Positions 16,515-24,197 of a stretch of 36,518 nt of DNA are shown here, piece after piece. The position numbers were made by a program, and so were the translations under genes. Location of the stretch: positions 1 to 36,518 of IMG/VR virus record IMGVR_UViG_3300017971_000529; one strand, given 5' to 3'. Source of the stretch: a virus. Within the stretch, counting starts at the first letter, position 1. Each line of letters opens with the position of its first letter. The notes under the pieces were generated by a model. It was not told where the DNA came from. It searched no databases and saw only the letters and a program-made list of their open reading frames with translations.

Positions 16515-18629
16515 CTACCCCAACTCTCCTTGAGTTGGACCAGGCAATATTGGATTACTTTCTTCTACCATAGTTTCTTGCTGAGGAGAAACAGTTTGTG
16601 GCTGCCTAACCTCTCCAAGATTCTGTGCTTCTTCTTGTTTTGCCTCAACTTTAGCACCAAGCTCTTGTGCTTGTAATACTTTTGTAAGTTCAATAAGTGT
16701 TCGCAAATTACCTAAATCAATTGACTCAAGTTCTTTGAGCGACTTTACTATATCAAGCACTCCAGACATACGATCTTTAGCTGCTTCTGCTCTGTTTTCT
16801 ATTGCAGCACTTATATTCTCGTCTACACGAGATGCTCTTTCAAGCCCTAAACCTCTGTCAGCCATTGCCCGTGATTGAGCCAATTCTGTTCTGGCCTGTG
16901 TTTCTTGCATCTGCACTTGCTGAGCCATCTGTTGCTGTTGCTGCTGGGCCTGTTGCTGTTGTTGCATCATCTGTATAAGCTCTGTTTTATTTTGTAGCGT
17001 TGTATTTTCAATAATAAATTCATCAGGTATTGGTATACCAACTTCACGCAAGTGCAATGCTTGTGCAAGCGCCTGCTGTCTTTGTGTTGTTGTGTTAATA
17101 CCATCTTCTACCGCGCAATCATATTTTCCAAAATGCTTGTTATAAAATTGTTGCGATGGCTCCTGCTCAATGATTCTTTTTACTTTACCCGGAGAGAAAT
17201 TATTCTGGACTACTTTAAGCATGATTCTTCCAAGAAGCTTTTGACTGTAATCGAGCTTATCAAATAGAGACTGCAGCGTAGTAAGTGCTGCACCTTGACG
17301 AAGCATACTGAGGATTCCTGCTTTATCATCGGTTGCAGCACCAAGGAGTTCCTCACTTACACCAGATATTTGGTTAAGTTCTTCACCAAGGATACGTGAT
17401 AATTCAATTGTGGTAGGCGGAATAGCCGGGGCTTCAATTCGTTGAATATCACCCATCTGAGCAGTTGCCTTAAGCGCAATACCTTTACCTTCTCCGGTCA
17501 TAAAGACATCGCTGGGATCTACAAGTGCATCTTCTTTGTATACCCATCCCGAATTGACCTGTGATTCCAATGTTGCAAGCTCTATAACTTTTCTTCTGTT
17601 GTACAGGAACTGCGCATCGCGAAGGCCACGAACTACACCTTGTAGACGTAATGAATATGAAGGGAGTTGCGGATTATAATAGGCAACTACAGGAACAAAT
17701 GGGTATGTATCTATGCCTAATGGATTAGGTCCATCGTAAAAAACCCTTCCTTCAATGACGACAGCCATGTTAACAGTAGGAATCGTTGTTTTTTTGAGCT
17801 TAACCTGTGGATATTGCATAAGAAACCTATCAAGGGTCTCTTTATCATCAAATGTCCACTCGAGCGTTTCACCGGACTCCATATCAACAAGAATATTTTG
17901 CTTGCGATATGTGCGATAATAAAACTCATCATAAGCAAGCAATCGGGCACTATCAACACCATAATTCTCTGGCATGTACATAAACTTGCCGTCTTTGCCG
18001 TTAGAAGACCCTCTAACCTGATAAATTTCTTCTTTATGTTGTGGCATAATAGAGGCTGCATCAGCTGGAGAAAGATAAGACCTCTTCCAAATGTAGTTAC
18101 AATCAGAGAGATCTTGCTTTCTCCAGTAAGGATCCATTAAGAAAGAGTTATATGCGCAGTTGTCAACTTTGATATCACCCGAAATGGGATCATTGCGATA
18201 ATCAGCCCAGACATGCAAAAGACTAAGACCAGTTACAACGGCGCCGTGAAACGCATCAGAAATTGTCTCTAAAATTCCTTCTTGACGATTAAGCCACATC
18301 ATAATTTTTGTGAACTGATCGGCTGTCAATTCATCATTATTTTCGACCGGAATAACGGTTATAGAGTTTCTATTGCGCCGTTGATGACCTGAAATCATCT
18401 CAACAATACGCCTTGTTCGATTAAAATTAAATTGTTTTCTCTGAAAAGCGGTCAATTGATAACGCTCCGGCCAAATTGTTTGGTCGCCAGCCTCAACACG
18501 GGTATCAAAGGCCGCCTCTGCCCAATAAGCTTGATTATATGAAACACTATCAATGTAGCACTTCTCCATATGCTTCAATAAGGAGGAGTACCTGCCATCT
18601 TGATTAAAACTTGTCTTTGGGAATATCAT
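16515..18629 (-). CDS. Portal protein, P22 gp1-like, 704 aa
   Basis: It forms the dodecameric vertex through which DNA is packaged and ejected. Residues 1-120 have AYWAEAAFDTRVEAGDQ and FNRTRRIVEMISGHQRRNRN, the conserved early block of P22-type portals. Residues 325-360 (YSLRLQGVVRGLRDAQFLYN) and 405-450 (ELNQISGVSEELLGA, then AGILSMLRQGAA) form the stem/clip block. Residues 555-580 are a Gln run and 590-660 a coiled coil, as in the P22 barrel (725 aa). ATG 18629 is preferred over 18635, because AAGG touches the latter but lies 6 nt from the former. That ribosome site sits at the foot of a palindrome. Confidence 0.85.
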   Translation of the reverse strand: MIFPKTSFNQDGRYSSLLKHMEKCYIDSVSYNQAYWAEAAFDTRVEAGDQTIWPERYQLTAFQRKQFNFNRTRRIVEMISGHQRRNRNSITVIPVENNDELTADQFTKIMMWLNRQEGILETISDAFHGAVVTGLSLLHVWADYRNDPISGDIKVDNCAYNSFLMDPYWRKQDLSDCNYIWKRSYLSPADAASIMPQHKEEIYQVRGSSNGKDGKFMYMPENYGVDSARLLAYDEFYYRTYRKQNILVDMESGETLEWTFDDKETLDRFLMQYPQVKLKKTTIPTVNMAVVIEGRVFYDGPNPLGIDTYPFVPVVAYYNPQLPSYSLRLQGVVRGLRDAQFLYNRRKVIELATLESQVNSGWVYKEDALVDPSDVFMTGEGKGIALKATAQMGDIQRIEAPAIPPTTIELSRILGEELNQISGVSEELLGAATDDKAGILSMLRQGAALTTLQSLFDKLDYSQKLLGRIMLKVVQNNFSPGKVKRIIEQEPSQQFYNKHFGKYDCAVEDGINTTTQRQQALAQALHLREVGIPIPDEFIIENTTLQNKTELIQMMQQQQQAQQQQQQMAQQVQMQETQARTELAQSRAMADRGLGLERASRVDENISAAIENRAEAAKDRMSGVLDIVKSLKELESIDLGNLRTLIELTKVLQAQELGAKVEAKQEEAQNLGEVRQPQTVSPQQETMVEESNPILPGPTQGELG

Positions 18630-18636
18630 GAACATC

Positions 18637-18672
18637 CTTACTGTATGGATTTTTTCTAATCTACACAGTAAG
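18637..18672 (-). promoter_or_regulatory. Imperfect palindrome at the portal ribosome site
   Basis: Perfect 8-bp arms CTTACTGT (18637-18644) and ACAGTAAG (18665-18672) extend inwards through GATT/AATC around a 6-nt T-rich loop. In the mRNA the 3' arm runs into the AAGG of the portal ribosome site. It could be an operator for the RHH protein encoded just upstream or a hairpin that hides the ribosome site. Confidence 0.5.
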
Positions 18673-18719
18673 TCTATTAAAGCTAAAGAGATAATAACAA
18701 GGTTTTATTTGCGCCAGCT

Positions 18720-18887
18720 TTATGGCTTGCCAGATTTTTCTATATACACCCTATGTAACGCATCGCCAATCAACCTTCGAATCGTAATCCCACTCGTAAC
18801 AGCTAGCAATCTTATCACTTGATACAACTCTTTATTCAATTCAACTGTAATTTTCACTTTGTCAATTTTAGATATCTTATTATGCAT
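18720..18887 (-). CDS. Ribbon-helix-helix repressor, 55 aa
   Basis: From ATG 18887 (GGGAG about 7 nt upstream) the product is MHNKISKIDKVKITVELNKE followed by LYQVIRLLAVTSGITIRRLI and GDALHRVYIEK. Strand KVKITVEL plus helices LNKELYQVIRLLAVTSG and TIRRLIGDALHRVYIE is a clear ribbon-helix-helix layout. It lies divergently from the three-gene exported-protein operon and upstream of the portal. Three 8-bp direct repeats overlap both divergent promoters, so autorepression with joint control of that operon is likely. It is the second RHH gene of this genome, and the two differ in sequence. Confidence 0.7.
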   Translation of the reverse strand: MHNKISKIDKVKITVELNKELYQVIRLLAVTSGITIRRLIGDALHRVYIEKSGKP

Positions 18888-18889
18888 AC

Positions 18890-18917
18890 TTGACTCCCTT
18901 GTTTTATATGGTAATAT
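18890..18917 (+). promoter_or_regulatory. Promoter of the exported-protein operon
   Basis: TTGACT (18890-18895), 16 bp, TAATAT (18912-18917) on the plus strand. The -10 box overlaps the tandem TATGGT repeats. The leader would be about 50 nt. Confidence 0.55.
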
Positions 18918-18929
18918 GGTTATATGGTA
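18906..18929. promoter_or_regulatory. Three 8-bp direct repeats, candidate RHH operator
   Basis: The core TATGGT occurs at 18907, 18915 and 18923 with a period of exactly 8 bp (unit ATATGGTA/T). The repeats cover the -10 boxes of both divergent promoters. RHH repressors often bind short direct repeats cooperatively, so this is the best candidate site for the 55-aa repressor encoded 19 bp away. Confidence 0.55.
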
Positions 18930-18952
18930 ACCCTGCAGGACGTTATTGTCAA
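18924..18952 (-). promoter_or_regulatory. Promoter of the RHH repressor gene
   Basis: On the minus strand, TTGACA (18952-18947), 17 bp, TACCAT (18929-18924). The -35 matches consensus fully; the -10 is part of the operator-like repeat. Confidence 0.55.
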
Positions 18953-18974
18953 TTAATTATTATGAAGGAATTGT

Positions 18975-19205
18975 ATGAATATAAACAAAGTGCCTTTAAT
19001 GGTGCTAATTTTAGCGTGCTCTTGTGGAATATCTGGAGATACGCCGACATCGTCGCAACTTAATACATTTGAACAAACTAGTAAGAGGAAACCGACAAGA
19101 GGAGTCTGGAGGTCGGTACTTGCGCATTATATATATTATAATGCAGTTAATCCCCTATTAAAGTTGACAAGTTTTCTTTGCAAAGATGAGATGAAAGAAC
19201 AATAA
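18975..19205 (+). CDS. Small exported or lipoprotein-like protein, 76 aa
   Basis: First gene of a three-gene plus-strand operon; GAAGGA stands 6 nt before ATG 18975. Residues 1-17 (MNINKVPLMVLILACSC) are a signal peptide with cysteines at 15 and 17; ILAC is an imperfect lipobox. The mature part is short and polar (SGDTPTSSQLNTFEQTSK) with a basic, aromatic section (RGVWRSVLAHYIYYNAVN). I do not recognise a family. Export and possible lipidation would place it in the host envelope during infection. Confidence 0.55.
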   Translation: MNINKVPLMVLILACSCGISGDTPTSSQLNTFEQTSKRKPTRGVWRSVLAHYIYYNAVNPLLKLTSFLCKDEMKEQ

Positions 19206-19214
19206 GGAATTGTT

Positions 19215-19715
19215 ATGAAAAAAGTACTAGCGGTGCTATTGATGGGAACTATGTCGTTGAATATATGTGGCATGGAAGAAGAGCTAAATGCCTTTAAACC
19301 AAATGATATTAGTCATGTTAAACTACTTAAAAAGGGTGGTATATTTTCTACTCATGATGGCCAAAAACGTCGCATGATCAATCCCGCCTTCATAGATAAA
19401 CGTATTAAAATACTAAAGCCTGGACAGTTAAAAACACTTCTATCTAACGACTTCTACCTCAAGCTTAACAAGTTTAACAACTCGGATGATTATAAGCTTG
19501 AGCTTGCCGGCAGACAAAGAGGTGGTGGACTTGGGCTAGCAATATTAACTTTTGTTGGCGGAACCGCAGCTGTTATTGTTTCAAACATAGCCCTCGTCAA
19601 AAAGAACGAACATAAGCCCGTAGCTGCTGGGACTGCTGCCGGAGCATGCACAATGACAGGCATGGGGCTTGTCGCCGACTTAACTGCAAAAGCCCTTGCT
19701 GTTCCAGGATTCTAA
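19215..19715 (+). CDS. Exported/membrane protein with glycine-rich helices, 166 aa
   Basis: AAGGAA lies about 6 nt before ATG 19215, 9 bp after the previous stop. Residues 1-19 form a signal peptide (MKKVLAVLLMGTMSLNICG) followed by MEEELN. Residues 30-98 are a basic globular section. Residues 103-128 (RGGGLGLAILTFVGGTAAVI) and 136-152 (AAGTAAGACTMTGMGL) are Gly/Ala-rich membrane helices. Pore-like, holin-like or superinfection-exclusion roles are all compatible with this shape; none is shown. The signal-peptide end just before ME plus acids matches that of the 157-aa protein at 14903. Confidence 0.6.
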   Translation: MKKVLAVLLMGTMSLNICGMEEELNAFKPNDISHVKLLKKGGIFSTHDGQKRRMINPAFIDKRIKILKPGQLKTLLSNDFYLKLNKFNNSDDYKLELAGRQRGGGLGLAILTFVGGTAAVIVSNIALVKKNEHKPVAAGTAAGACTMTGMGLVADLTAKALAVPGF

Positions 19716-19725
19716 AGGAGCAAAA

Positions 19726-20070
19726 ATGTTAAATATATCCTATATAAAAGCCAAGCTGCCTTATTTTATAGGCATTATAGCGTGTAGCTTAGGTTTTAAT
19801 TATATAAACGGGGCAGACATATTAAATGATTGGATGTTGGCAATTAGTTTTTCTATTGCAGCAATAATACTTCCATCTGCATGCCTACAAATAACAGGTA
19901 AATATAACCCGCTTAAAACGGCGTTATTTGTGCTTCCGCTTATATTCACATATGGCTTTATGTGGTATACAGGTGATATGACAGCATCATGCTCTATAAA
20001 AATGTTTACTTTGTGTTTCTTATTAATATTTCTTGTTCATAAAGCTGCATACGCTAAAGAAACCAAATAA
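19726..20070 (+). CDS. Four-helix integral membrane protein, 114 aa
   Basis: Third gene of the operon; AAAGGAG is 6 nt before ATG 19726. Hydrophobic segments lie near residues 10-27 (LPYFIGIIACSLGFNYI), 36-55 (WMLAISFSIAAIILPSACL), 63-82 (LKTALFVLPLIFTYGFMWYT) and 88-107 (CSIKMFTLCFLLIFLVHKAA). No family is recognised. With two other envelope proteins before it and a terminator after it, it completes an envelope-modifying unit, possibly for superinfection exclusion or lysis. Confidence 0.6.
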   Translation: MLNISYIKAKLPYFIGIIACSLGFNYINGADILNDWMLAISFSIAAIILPSACLQITGKYNPLKTALFVLPLIFTYGFMWYTGDMTASCSIKMFTLCFLLIFLVHKAAYAKETK

Positions 20071-20077
20071 ACACTTC

Positions 20078-20138
20078 TTGAGTTACAACTACTAACTCAA
20101 ATTACACTGCAAGCGGGTCTTTAATGGCCCGCTTTTTT
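20078..20138 (+). terminator. Tandem hairpins and rho-independent terminator of the envelope operon
   Basis: A first hairpin has perfect 8-bp arms TTGAGTTA / TAACTCAA (20078-20100, 7-nt loop). The terminator proper follows: AGCGGG / CCCGCT (20112-20133) and a run of six T to 20138. Outer CTGCA/TGCAG arms extend the second stem. It works for the plus strand only and stops about 55 bp before the terminase stop. Confidence 0.8.
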
Positions 20139-20192
20139 AGTGCAGGCGTATATCATAATAGCGGATTGTAGAAATACCACACAAAAACCCCA

Positions 20193-21539
20193 CTAAAAAA
20201 CTTCTTTAAATGGTGAACCAAAATCTTTATTTCCGTATACAGCCTTCTGATAACGATCTTGTAGCTGTTCCGGCGTAGATTCTTTTGACAACTTATTCAA
20301 AGATATACACGCCATTCTCCATGCATCACAGGCGTGCGAAAATTGATCGTGCAACGGCCTGTCGTGATACACTTTTCTTAAGTTATCAAACTCTTTTCTA
20401 TAGTTTTCCAGAGCCTTGATGAATTGTCCACACTTAGACTCATCAATCCAACAACGAGGCAAGACAGTTCTTACGGCTTCTATGCCATCGTTAATAGATA
20501 AACGTGGCGCTACGGTGAAATTTATACCAAGATTGCGCGCCTTCTCCAGTCGTGACATTCCCGACCCCCATTCACGCACACTTATATCATGAGGCGCTAT
20601 GTATTTTCCATAAATATACTCTTTATCCTTGAGAACTTGTACGTAATGCTCAAGACCTTGAGAGTGATTCTCATAGTAATCAATTATGTGAATAACTGTT
20701 CCAATAACCTGAAAGAATATAAGCACGGTTGAATCTCTCATGCCAATATCACACGCTACATGCACAGGAAACCCAGGCTCCCACGGAACATCGCCTATTT
20801 TTCCTTCAAATCTCATCTTGTCAACATACCTACCATAATATGAGCCTTCGATTCCTATTGAAAAGTCACAAAGGTATTCTTGAGCTGCAAGTTCCTCTGA
20901 AATCTCACCATTGCGTATATCACATTGAATAGATTCCCATGGGATATGTCCAGTGTCGTGAACCGTAAGCAACTCGCAATACCACTCAGGGCTGTTTTTT
21001 GCAATCTGATATAAATCGTAAAAAGCTCCACGCCCACGTGGCGTACTTATGATAACCACAGTTCCATCATTTGCGTTCAAAATAGGCCGAACAAACTTAT
21101 ATGCTCTATCGTCCGCCAAAGCAAACTCAGAAAAAACAACCATAACCGGGTTAGTTCCTACAAGAGACGTATCATATGTGTCGGACCCAATAAGCCTGAT
21201 AATTGATCCATTAATCAATTCTATTAGCATTTCTTGAGAATTCTTACGCTTAATTAGTTCTGGCGGAATGCAATCAAGAAAACGTTTTCCATCATTGGTT
21301 ATTGAATCCCAAACAACTAGTCGTGCTTGCTTAAATGTGGGTAAACAATAGAAATATGATCCGACCTTGCGAAGAGCACACCGCAACATCATATTGAATA
21401 CCACAAAATCTTTTCCAGCTCGCCTACTCCAGATTGCCAATATTTTCTTATATTTTCCCTCTTCTATAACAGAAGCAAGCTTATATTGATAATCACGCGG
21501 CTTAAACTGATTTAACTTGACCTGTGTGGCAACCCTCAT
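20193..21539 (-). CDS. terL: Terminase large subunit, 448 aa
   Basis: ATP-driven packaging motor with nuclease. The ATPase domain has a deviant Walker A (WSRRAGKD, 37-44), adenine-side LAIW, Walker B VMVVFSE (132-138, catalytic E138) and coupling motif STPRG (165-169). The RNase H-like nuclease follows with ACDIGMRDST (D264), APHDIS (D318) and HDQFSHACDAWRM (D405). Length is typical. It lies 28 bp after the small subunit gene. The Walker A with RR.GK is usual for phage terminases. The start is ATG 21539. Confidence 0.93.
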   Translation of the reverse strand: MRVATQVKLNQFKPRDYQYKLASVIEEGKYKKILAIWSRRAGKDFVVFNMMLRCALRKVGSYFYCLPTFKQARLVVWDSITNDGKRFLDCIPPELIKRKNSQEMLIELINGSIIRLIGSDTYDTSLVGTNPVMVVFSEFALADDRAYKFVRPILNANDGTVVIISTPRGRGAFYDLYQIAKNSPEWYCELLTVHDTGHIPWESIQCDIRNGEISEELAAQEYLCDFSIGIEGSYYGRYVDKMRFEGKIGDVPWEPGFPVHVACDIGMRDSTVLIFFQVIGTVIHIIDYYENHSQGLEHYVQVLKDKEYIYGKYIAPHDISVREWGSGMSRLEKARNLGINFTVAPRLSINDGIEAVRTVLPRCWIDESKCGQFIKALENYRKEFDNLRKVYHDRPLHDQFSHACDAWRMACISLNKLSKESTPEQLQDRYQKAVYGNKDFGSPFKEVF

Positions 21540-21567
21540 TTTTTCTCATTCGAAAACTTACGCCATT

Positions 21568-22032
21568 TCATTCTTCACCTTTGAGCTTATCAATTATAAC
21601 AACAGTATGCTTATCTTCATCACCATGCTCAGATTTTTTAAGATCAGACCAATAAGAATTTACATCTTTCCAGCGCTCAGAATAGCAGTGAAGAGATCGC
21701 AAAATGGGGCCATCACGGTATTGTCCCTTAATCATACCTTTTTCTCTGCGCGCAGTAAGAAGTGTGCGTATATGCTTATAGGTATCTGCCAAGATTTCGT
21801 GTTTCTTTGCCCAACGACTAAACGACGTCTCTTGAATGCCCTCTTTTGAATAAAACTCTTCCATAGTTAATGTATCAGGATCGTCAAAAAACTCCAAAAG
21901 ACGGGCACAAAGCATCTCTATAAACGTCTTTGAGACCTCCCGTTGGTTCCATGAGTTCTTGAATTTAAAATCTAAGAGTCTTTCTTGTTGTTCGGGCGTA
22001 TCATACTTTATCGCTCTCTTTTTCTTTTTCAT
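21568..22032 (-). CDS. terS: Terminase small subunit, 154 aa
   Basis: Directly upstream of terL. Residues 45-75 (LLEFFDDPDTLTMEEFYSKE, then GIQETSFSRWAKKHEIL) form a helix-turn-helix resembling the DNA-binding domain of small terminases. Residues 75-130 are helical and likely oligomerise (DTYKHIRTLLTARREKGMIK). The C-terminal 25 residues are acidic, then basic (SEHGDEDKHTVVIIDKLKG), suited to contact TerL. It overlaps the rusA-like gene by 32 bp, so the two are co-translated. The assignment is by position and HTH pattern. Confidence 0.75.
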   Translation of the reverse strand: MKKKKRAIKYDTPEQQERLLDFKFKNSWNQREVSKTFIEMLCARLLEFFDDPDTLTMEEFYSKEGIQETSFSRWAKKHEILADTYKHIRTLLTARREKGMIKGQYRDGPILRSLHCYSERWKDVNSYWSDLKKSEHGDEDKHTVVIIDKLKGEE

Positions 22033-22426
22033 CTTTATCCAATTCTATAACGAGAAACTCTGTACGCGGTATGCGGCCATAGAGCTTCTTACATTCAAAT
22101 TCGGCTATTATACAGTCCTCCTTCCACAGTATTCCAGTTCCGAGGTCCATTATAAGCTTAAGCAAATTATCCGCGTCTGGGCGATATATGTGGTGATCTC
22201 CAGGGTGCGTGGTCCTGTGGGTCTTGGGTATATGGAAATAGAATAGTGCTTCAAGGCGAAGAGGTCCTTGATAGTAAGGGTTCTCTCCATGTTGATGCTT
22301 GAGGGTTAGCTGAGATACAAGCTTGAGAGTCTTTTGTGGATCGAACACTGTCCGTGTATGCTTGGCGAACCTACAGCGGGCTAGAGGAATGGGATCTCCT
22401 TCAAGGATATATAAAATATCATCCAT
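22001..22426 (-). CDS. rusA: RusA-like Holliday junction resolvase, 141 aa
   Basis: It cuts Holliday junctions in phage recombination intermediates or before packaging. Family hallmarks: GDPIPLARCRF near the N-terminus (substrate-facing basic residues), and YRPDADNLLKLIMD (81-94) with acidic D84 and D86 and lysine K90. A final acid follows in WKEDCIIAE (D104), matching the D-x-D-N-L-x-K...D-D layout of RusA (E. coli RusA 120 aa). AAAGGAGAT sits 5 nt before ATG 22426. First gene of the packaging operon; it pairs logically with the two ERF proteins. Confidence 0.85.
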   Translation of the reverse strand: MDDILYILEGDPIPLARCRFAKHTRTVFDPQKTLKLVSQLTLKHQHGENPYYQGPLRLEALFYFHIPKTHRTTHPGDHHIYRPDADNLLKLIMDLGTGILWKEDCIIAEFECKKLYGRIPRTEFLVIELDKDEKEKESDKV

Positions 22427-22842
22427 GGTTATCTCCTTTGGTTTGTTTTTTTATACCATGTGGATGACAGTTCGTATAGGGCTGTCGCTTTTTATGGTGG
22501 ACGTTGGGGCTGTGTTATGATTGATGGTTTCCCAAAAAATGGAAAACACACATAAAGAAAAAGACATTTTTTGTGAGGTGGTACGTAAGCTTTTTGGAGG
22601 TAGTTAGAGGTAGTACGTAAGCTTTTTAGAGGTAGTTAGAGGTAGTACGTAAGCTTTTTCAGAGGTGGTACACAAGCAAATAGTAGGTAGTACGTAAGCT
22701 TTTTCAGAGGTGGTACACAAGCAAATAGTAGGTGGTACGTAAGCTTTTTGGAGGTAGTATACTTATCGGAACAACAAAATGCTTTAAACGGTGAAACGTT
22801 ATCTCATTATTAGTGGTTATGCGCATTCCCCTTTTTTGGGTA
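22427..22842. other. 416-bp non-coding region between rusA and the Rep-like gene
   Basis: No protein gene is supported here. It holds the leader and promoter region of rusA (TATAAA-like box near 22450; GACAG/CTGTC arms at about 22467-22487), an A-rich stretch at about 22530-22572, the iteron-like repeats, and an 80-bp stretch before the Rep stop with only weak hairpins. Confidence 0.5.
22575..22765 (+). repeat. Iteron-like direct repeats, candidate replication origin
   Basis: GTACGTAAGC occurs at 22581, 22613, 22645, 22690 and 22735, each preceded by GAGGTGGT or GGTAGGT-like bases and followed by a T run (unit GGTAGTACGTAAGCTTTTT). Variants GTACACAAGC lie at 22668 and 22713, so from 22645 on the units alternate every 22-23 bp. 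A truncated copy ends at about 22765. All copies face the same way. Same-direction repeats of about two helical turns next to a Rep-type gene are the hallmark of iteron origins. Alternatives are an incompatibility locus or a repressor array. Confidence 0.7.
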
Positions 22843-24162
22843 TTAAGCTGTTGCAATTGACTGTTGAAACGAGCGCTTATTGTTTTGTTCAAAAAGTTGA
22901 TTAAGTTCTTCTGTGCACGCTTCAATTTGGTTTTTACAGAAAGTTATACTTGACTCTCTTGCAAACTCATTAAAGCTCTTTACGGGATCTTGTAAAAGCA
23001 AAGTACACTTTTCAATTTCCTCTTTAAGGAATTCGATGCGCTCATCAGGAACAACAACTTTCTTTTTGTAAGTATCGTAAGGAGACCAGCCAAGATTTTT
23101 TGTACGTTGTTTAAATTTCACAACAAGGGGACGAGGTTCTTCGTTTTCTATAAGTTTAGGAATTTTAGTAATCTCGCAAAGCTTGTAATAAAAGTTCCAA
23201 TCTGGCGCAATGTGTCGCTGTTTACAGTAGTTTAAAAGCATAGACATAAGCCATCCCATGCGGTCACGAATTGGTTCTTTTGTTTTCTTTGTGCCTTCAA
23301 CAACGGGGCGAACAAACGTAAGCACGTACTTAAGAGCATCTTGTCCGAAAGCGATAAGCTTGAATTGTTCTCGATTATTGAGTGACAATAGCGTTGTAAG
23401 TTCTTCGATTTCAGGGGTTATAAGAGCACTGCGAATACTCTCGTTGTTCATGAGATCTTGTACACGTGGATCACTTCCATTAGCCAGGAGCCATTCTTTT
23501 TGCAAATCGCTTATCATCTTCAACCCTCTCTTGACGTGCTCTTTTCTTTCTCTTTCCTGTTTTGTTAAAAACCCTTCCCCGTCCCCATCGATTACGGTCT
23601 GACTTTCTGTCGCTAACCACGCGCGCGCGCACGCATTATGGGGTATGGGGTTGTTAGATAAATATATATAATTAATATAATTATTACTCTGTGTGACATT
23701 TTCGCTGGCAGGCGGTACTAGATCGTATCTTTCAGAGTGTAATTCATGAAGCATAATATGCTCCTGCCTCTCTGCTGAAAGTGTGTTTATCCAGTATGAA
23801 TAAGCATGCCTCCCTTTCTTAAGAGAATGAGACAATTTAAACTCATTTGGAGCATATTTATTCTCTTGATACTTAATCAAAAACCCATTATCCCGCAATT
23901 TATTGGTCGTGCGAACTACCGACCGCACAGAACAATTTGCACGCTCTGCAATGTATTTATTTGTCATACATATATGATCTGCAGTCCTAAAAGATAAAAT
24001 AACCTCAGCTATACGACACTCAGTTCTACTAAGCCCGGACAAGAAGTTTTCTATGTTTTGATCGAAAAATAGACGATTTTCATGAGAAATGCCTGGCTTT
24101 AGCCATTTTTGTTTATTTTTTACTTGATTTTCGTGTGATTCTGAGTTATTCTTCATACTCAT
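22843..24162 (-). CDS. Winged-helix Rep-like replication initiator, 439 aa
   Basis: Residues 44-103 form a winged helix: LSRTECRIAEVILSFRTADH, then MTNKYIAERANCSVRSVVRT and NKLRDNGFLIKYQ. This is the arrangement of replication initiators of plasmids and phages. The middle (about 200-330) is helical; the C-terminal 60 residues form a charged coil (DERIEFLKEEIEKC). The 3' end adjoins the iteron array. The ATG at 24162 (or 24156) lacks a clear ribosome site; a 9-bp hairpin lies 9 nt upstream, hinting at translational control. No helicase or primase motif is visible. Initiator is the best guess; a transcription regulator is the alternative. Confidence 0.55.
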   Translation of the reverse strand: MSMKNNSESHENQVKNKQKWLKPGISHENRLFFDQNIENFLSGLSRTECRIAEVILSFRTADHICMTNKYIAERANCSVRSVVRTTNKLRDNGFLIKYQENKYAPNEFKLSHSLKKGRHAYSYWINTLSAERQEHIMLHELHSERYDLVPPASENVTQSNNYINYIYLSNNPIPHNACARAWLATESQTVIDGDGEGFLTKQERERKEHVKRGLKMISDLQKEWLLANGSDPRVQDLMNNESIRSALITPEIEELTTLLSLNNREQFKLIAFGQDALKYVLTFVRPVVEGTKKTKEPIRDRMGWLMSMLLNYCKQRHIAPDWNFYYKLCEITKIPKLIENEEPRPLVVKFKQRTKNLGWSPYDTYKKKVVVPDERIEFLKEEIEKCTLLLQDPVKSFNEFARESSITFCKNQIEACTEELNQLFEQNNKRSFQQSIATA

Positions 24163-24171
24163 ATTTGTTTG

Positions 24172-24192
24172 GCCGGGATCTTTGATCCTGGC
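24172..24192 (-). promoter_or_regulatory. Leader hairpin at the Rep-like gene
   Basis: GCCGGGATC (24172-24180) and GATCCTGGC (24184-24192) form a 9-bp stem with one mismatch and a 3-nt loop. It ends 9 nt before the start codon, where a ribosome site would lie. No T run follows on either strand, so it is not a terminator. Confidence 0.55.
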
Positions 24193-24197
24193 TGGCT

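Noticed and set aside
18628-18822. Plus-strand frame over the RHH gene
   Set aside because: Shadow: the minus strand has a clear ribbon-helix-helix protein with a ribosome site and promoter.
22467-22487. GACAG/CTGTC arms before rusA as a defined operator
   Set aside because: Only 5-bp arms, with no second copy elsewhere; listed within the non-coding region only.
22575-22765. CRISPR array
   Set aside because: Units alternate every 22-23 or 32 bp without spacers of constant length or unrelated sequence, and there are no cas genes; iterons explain them better.
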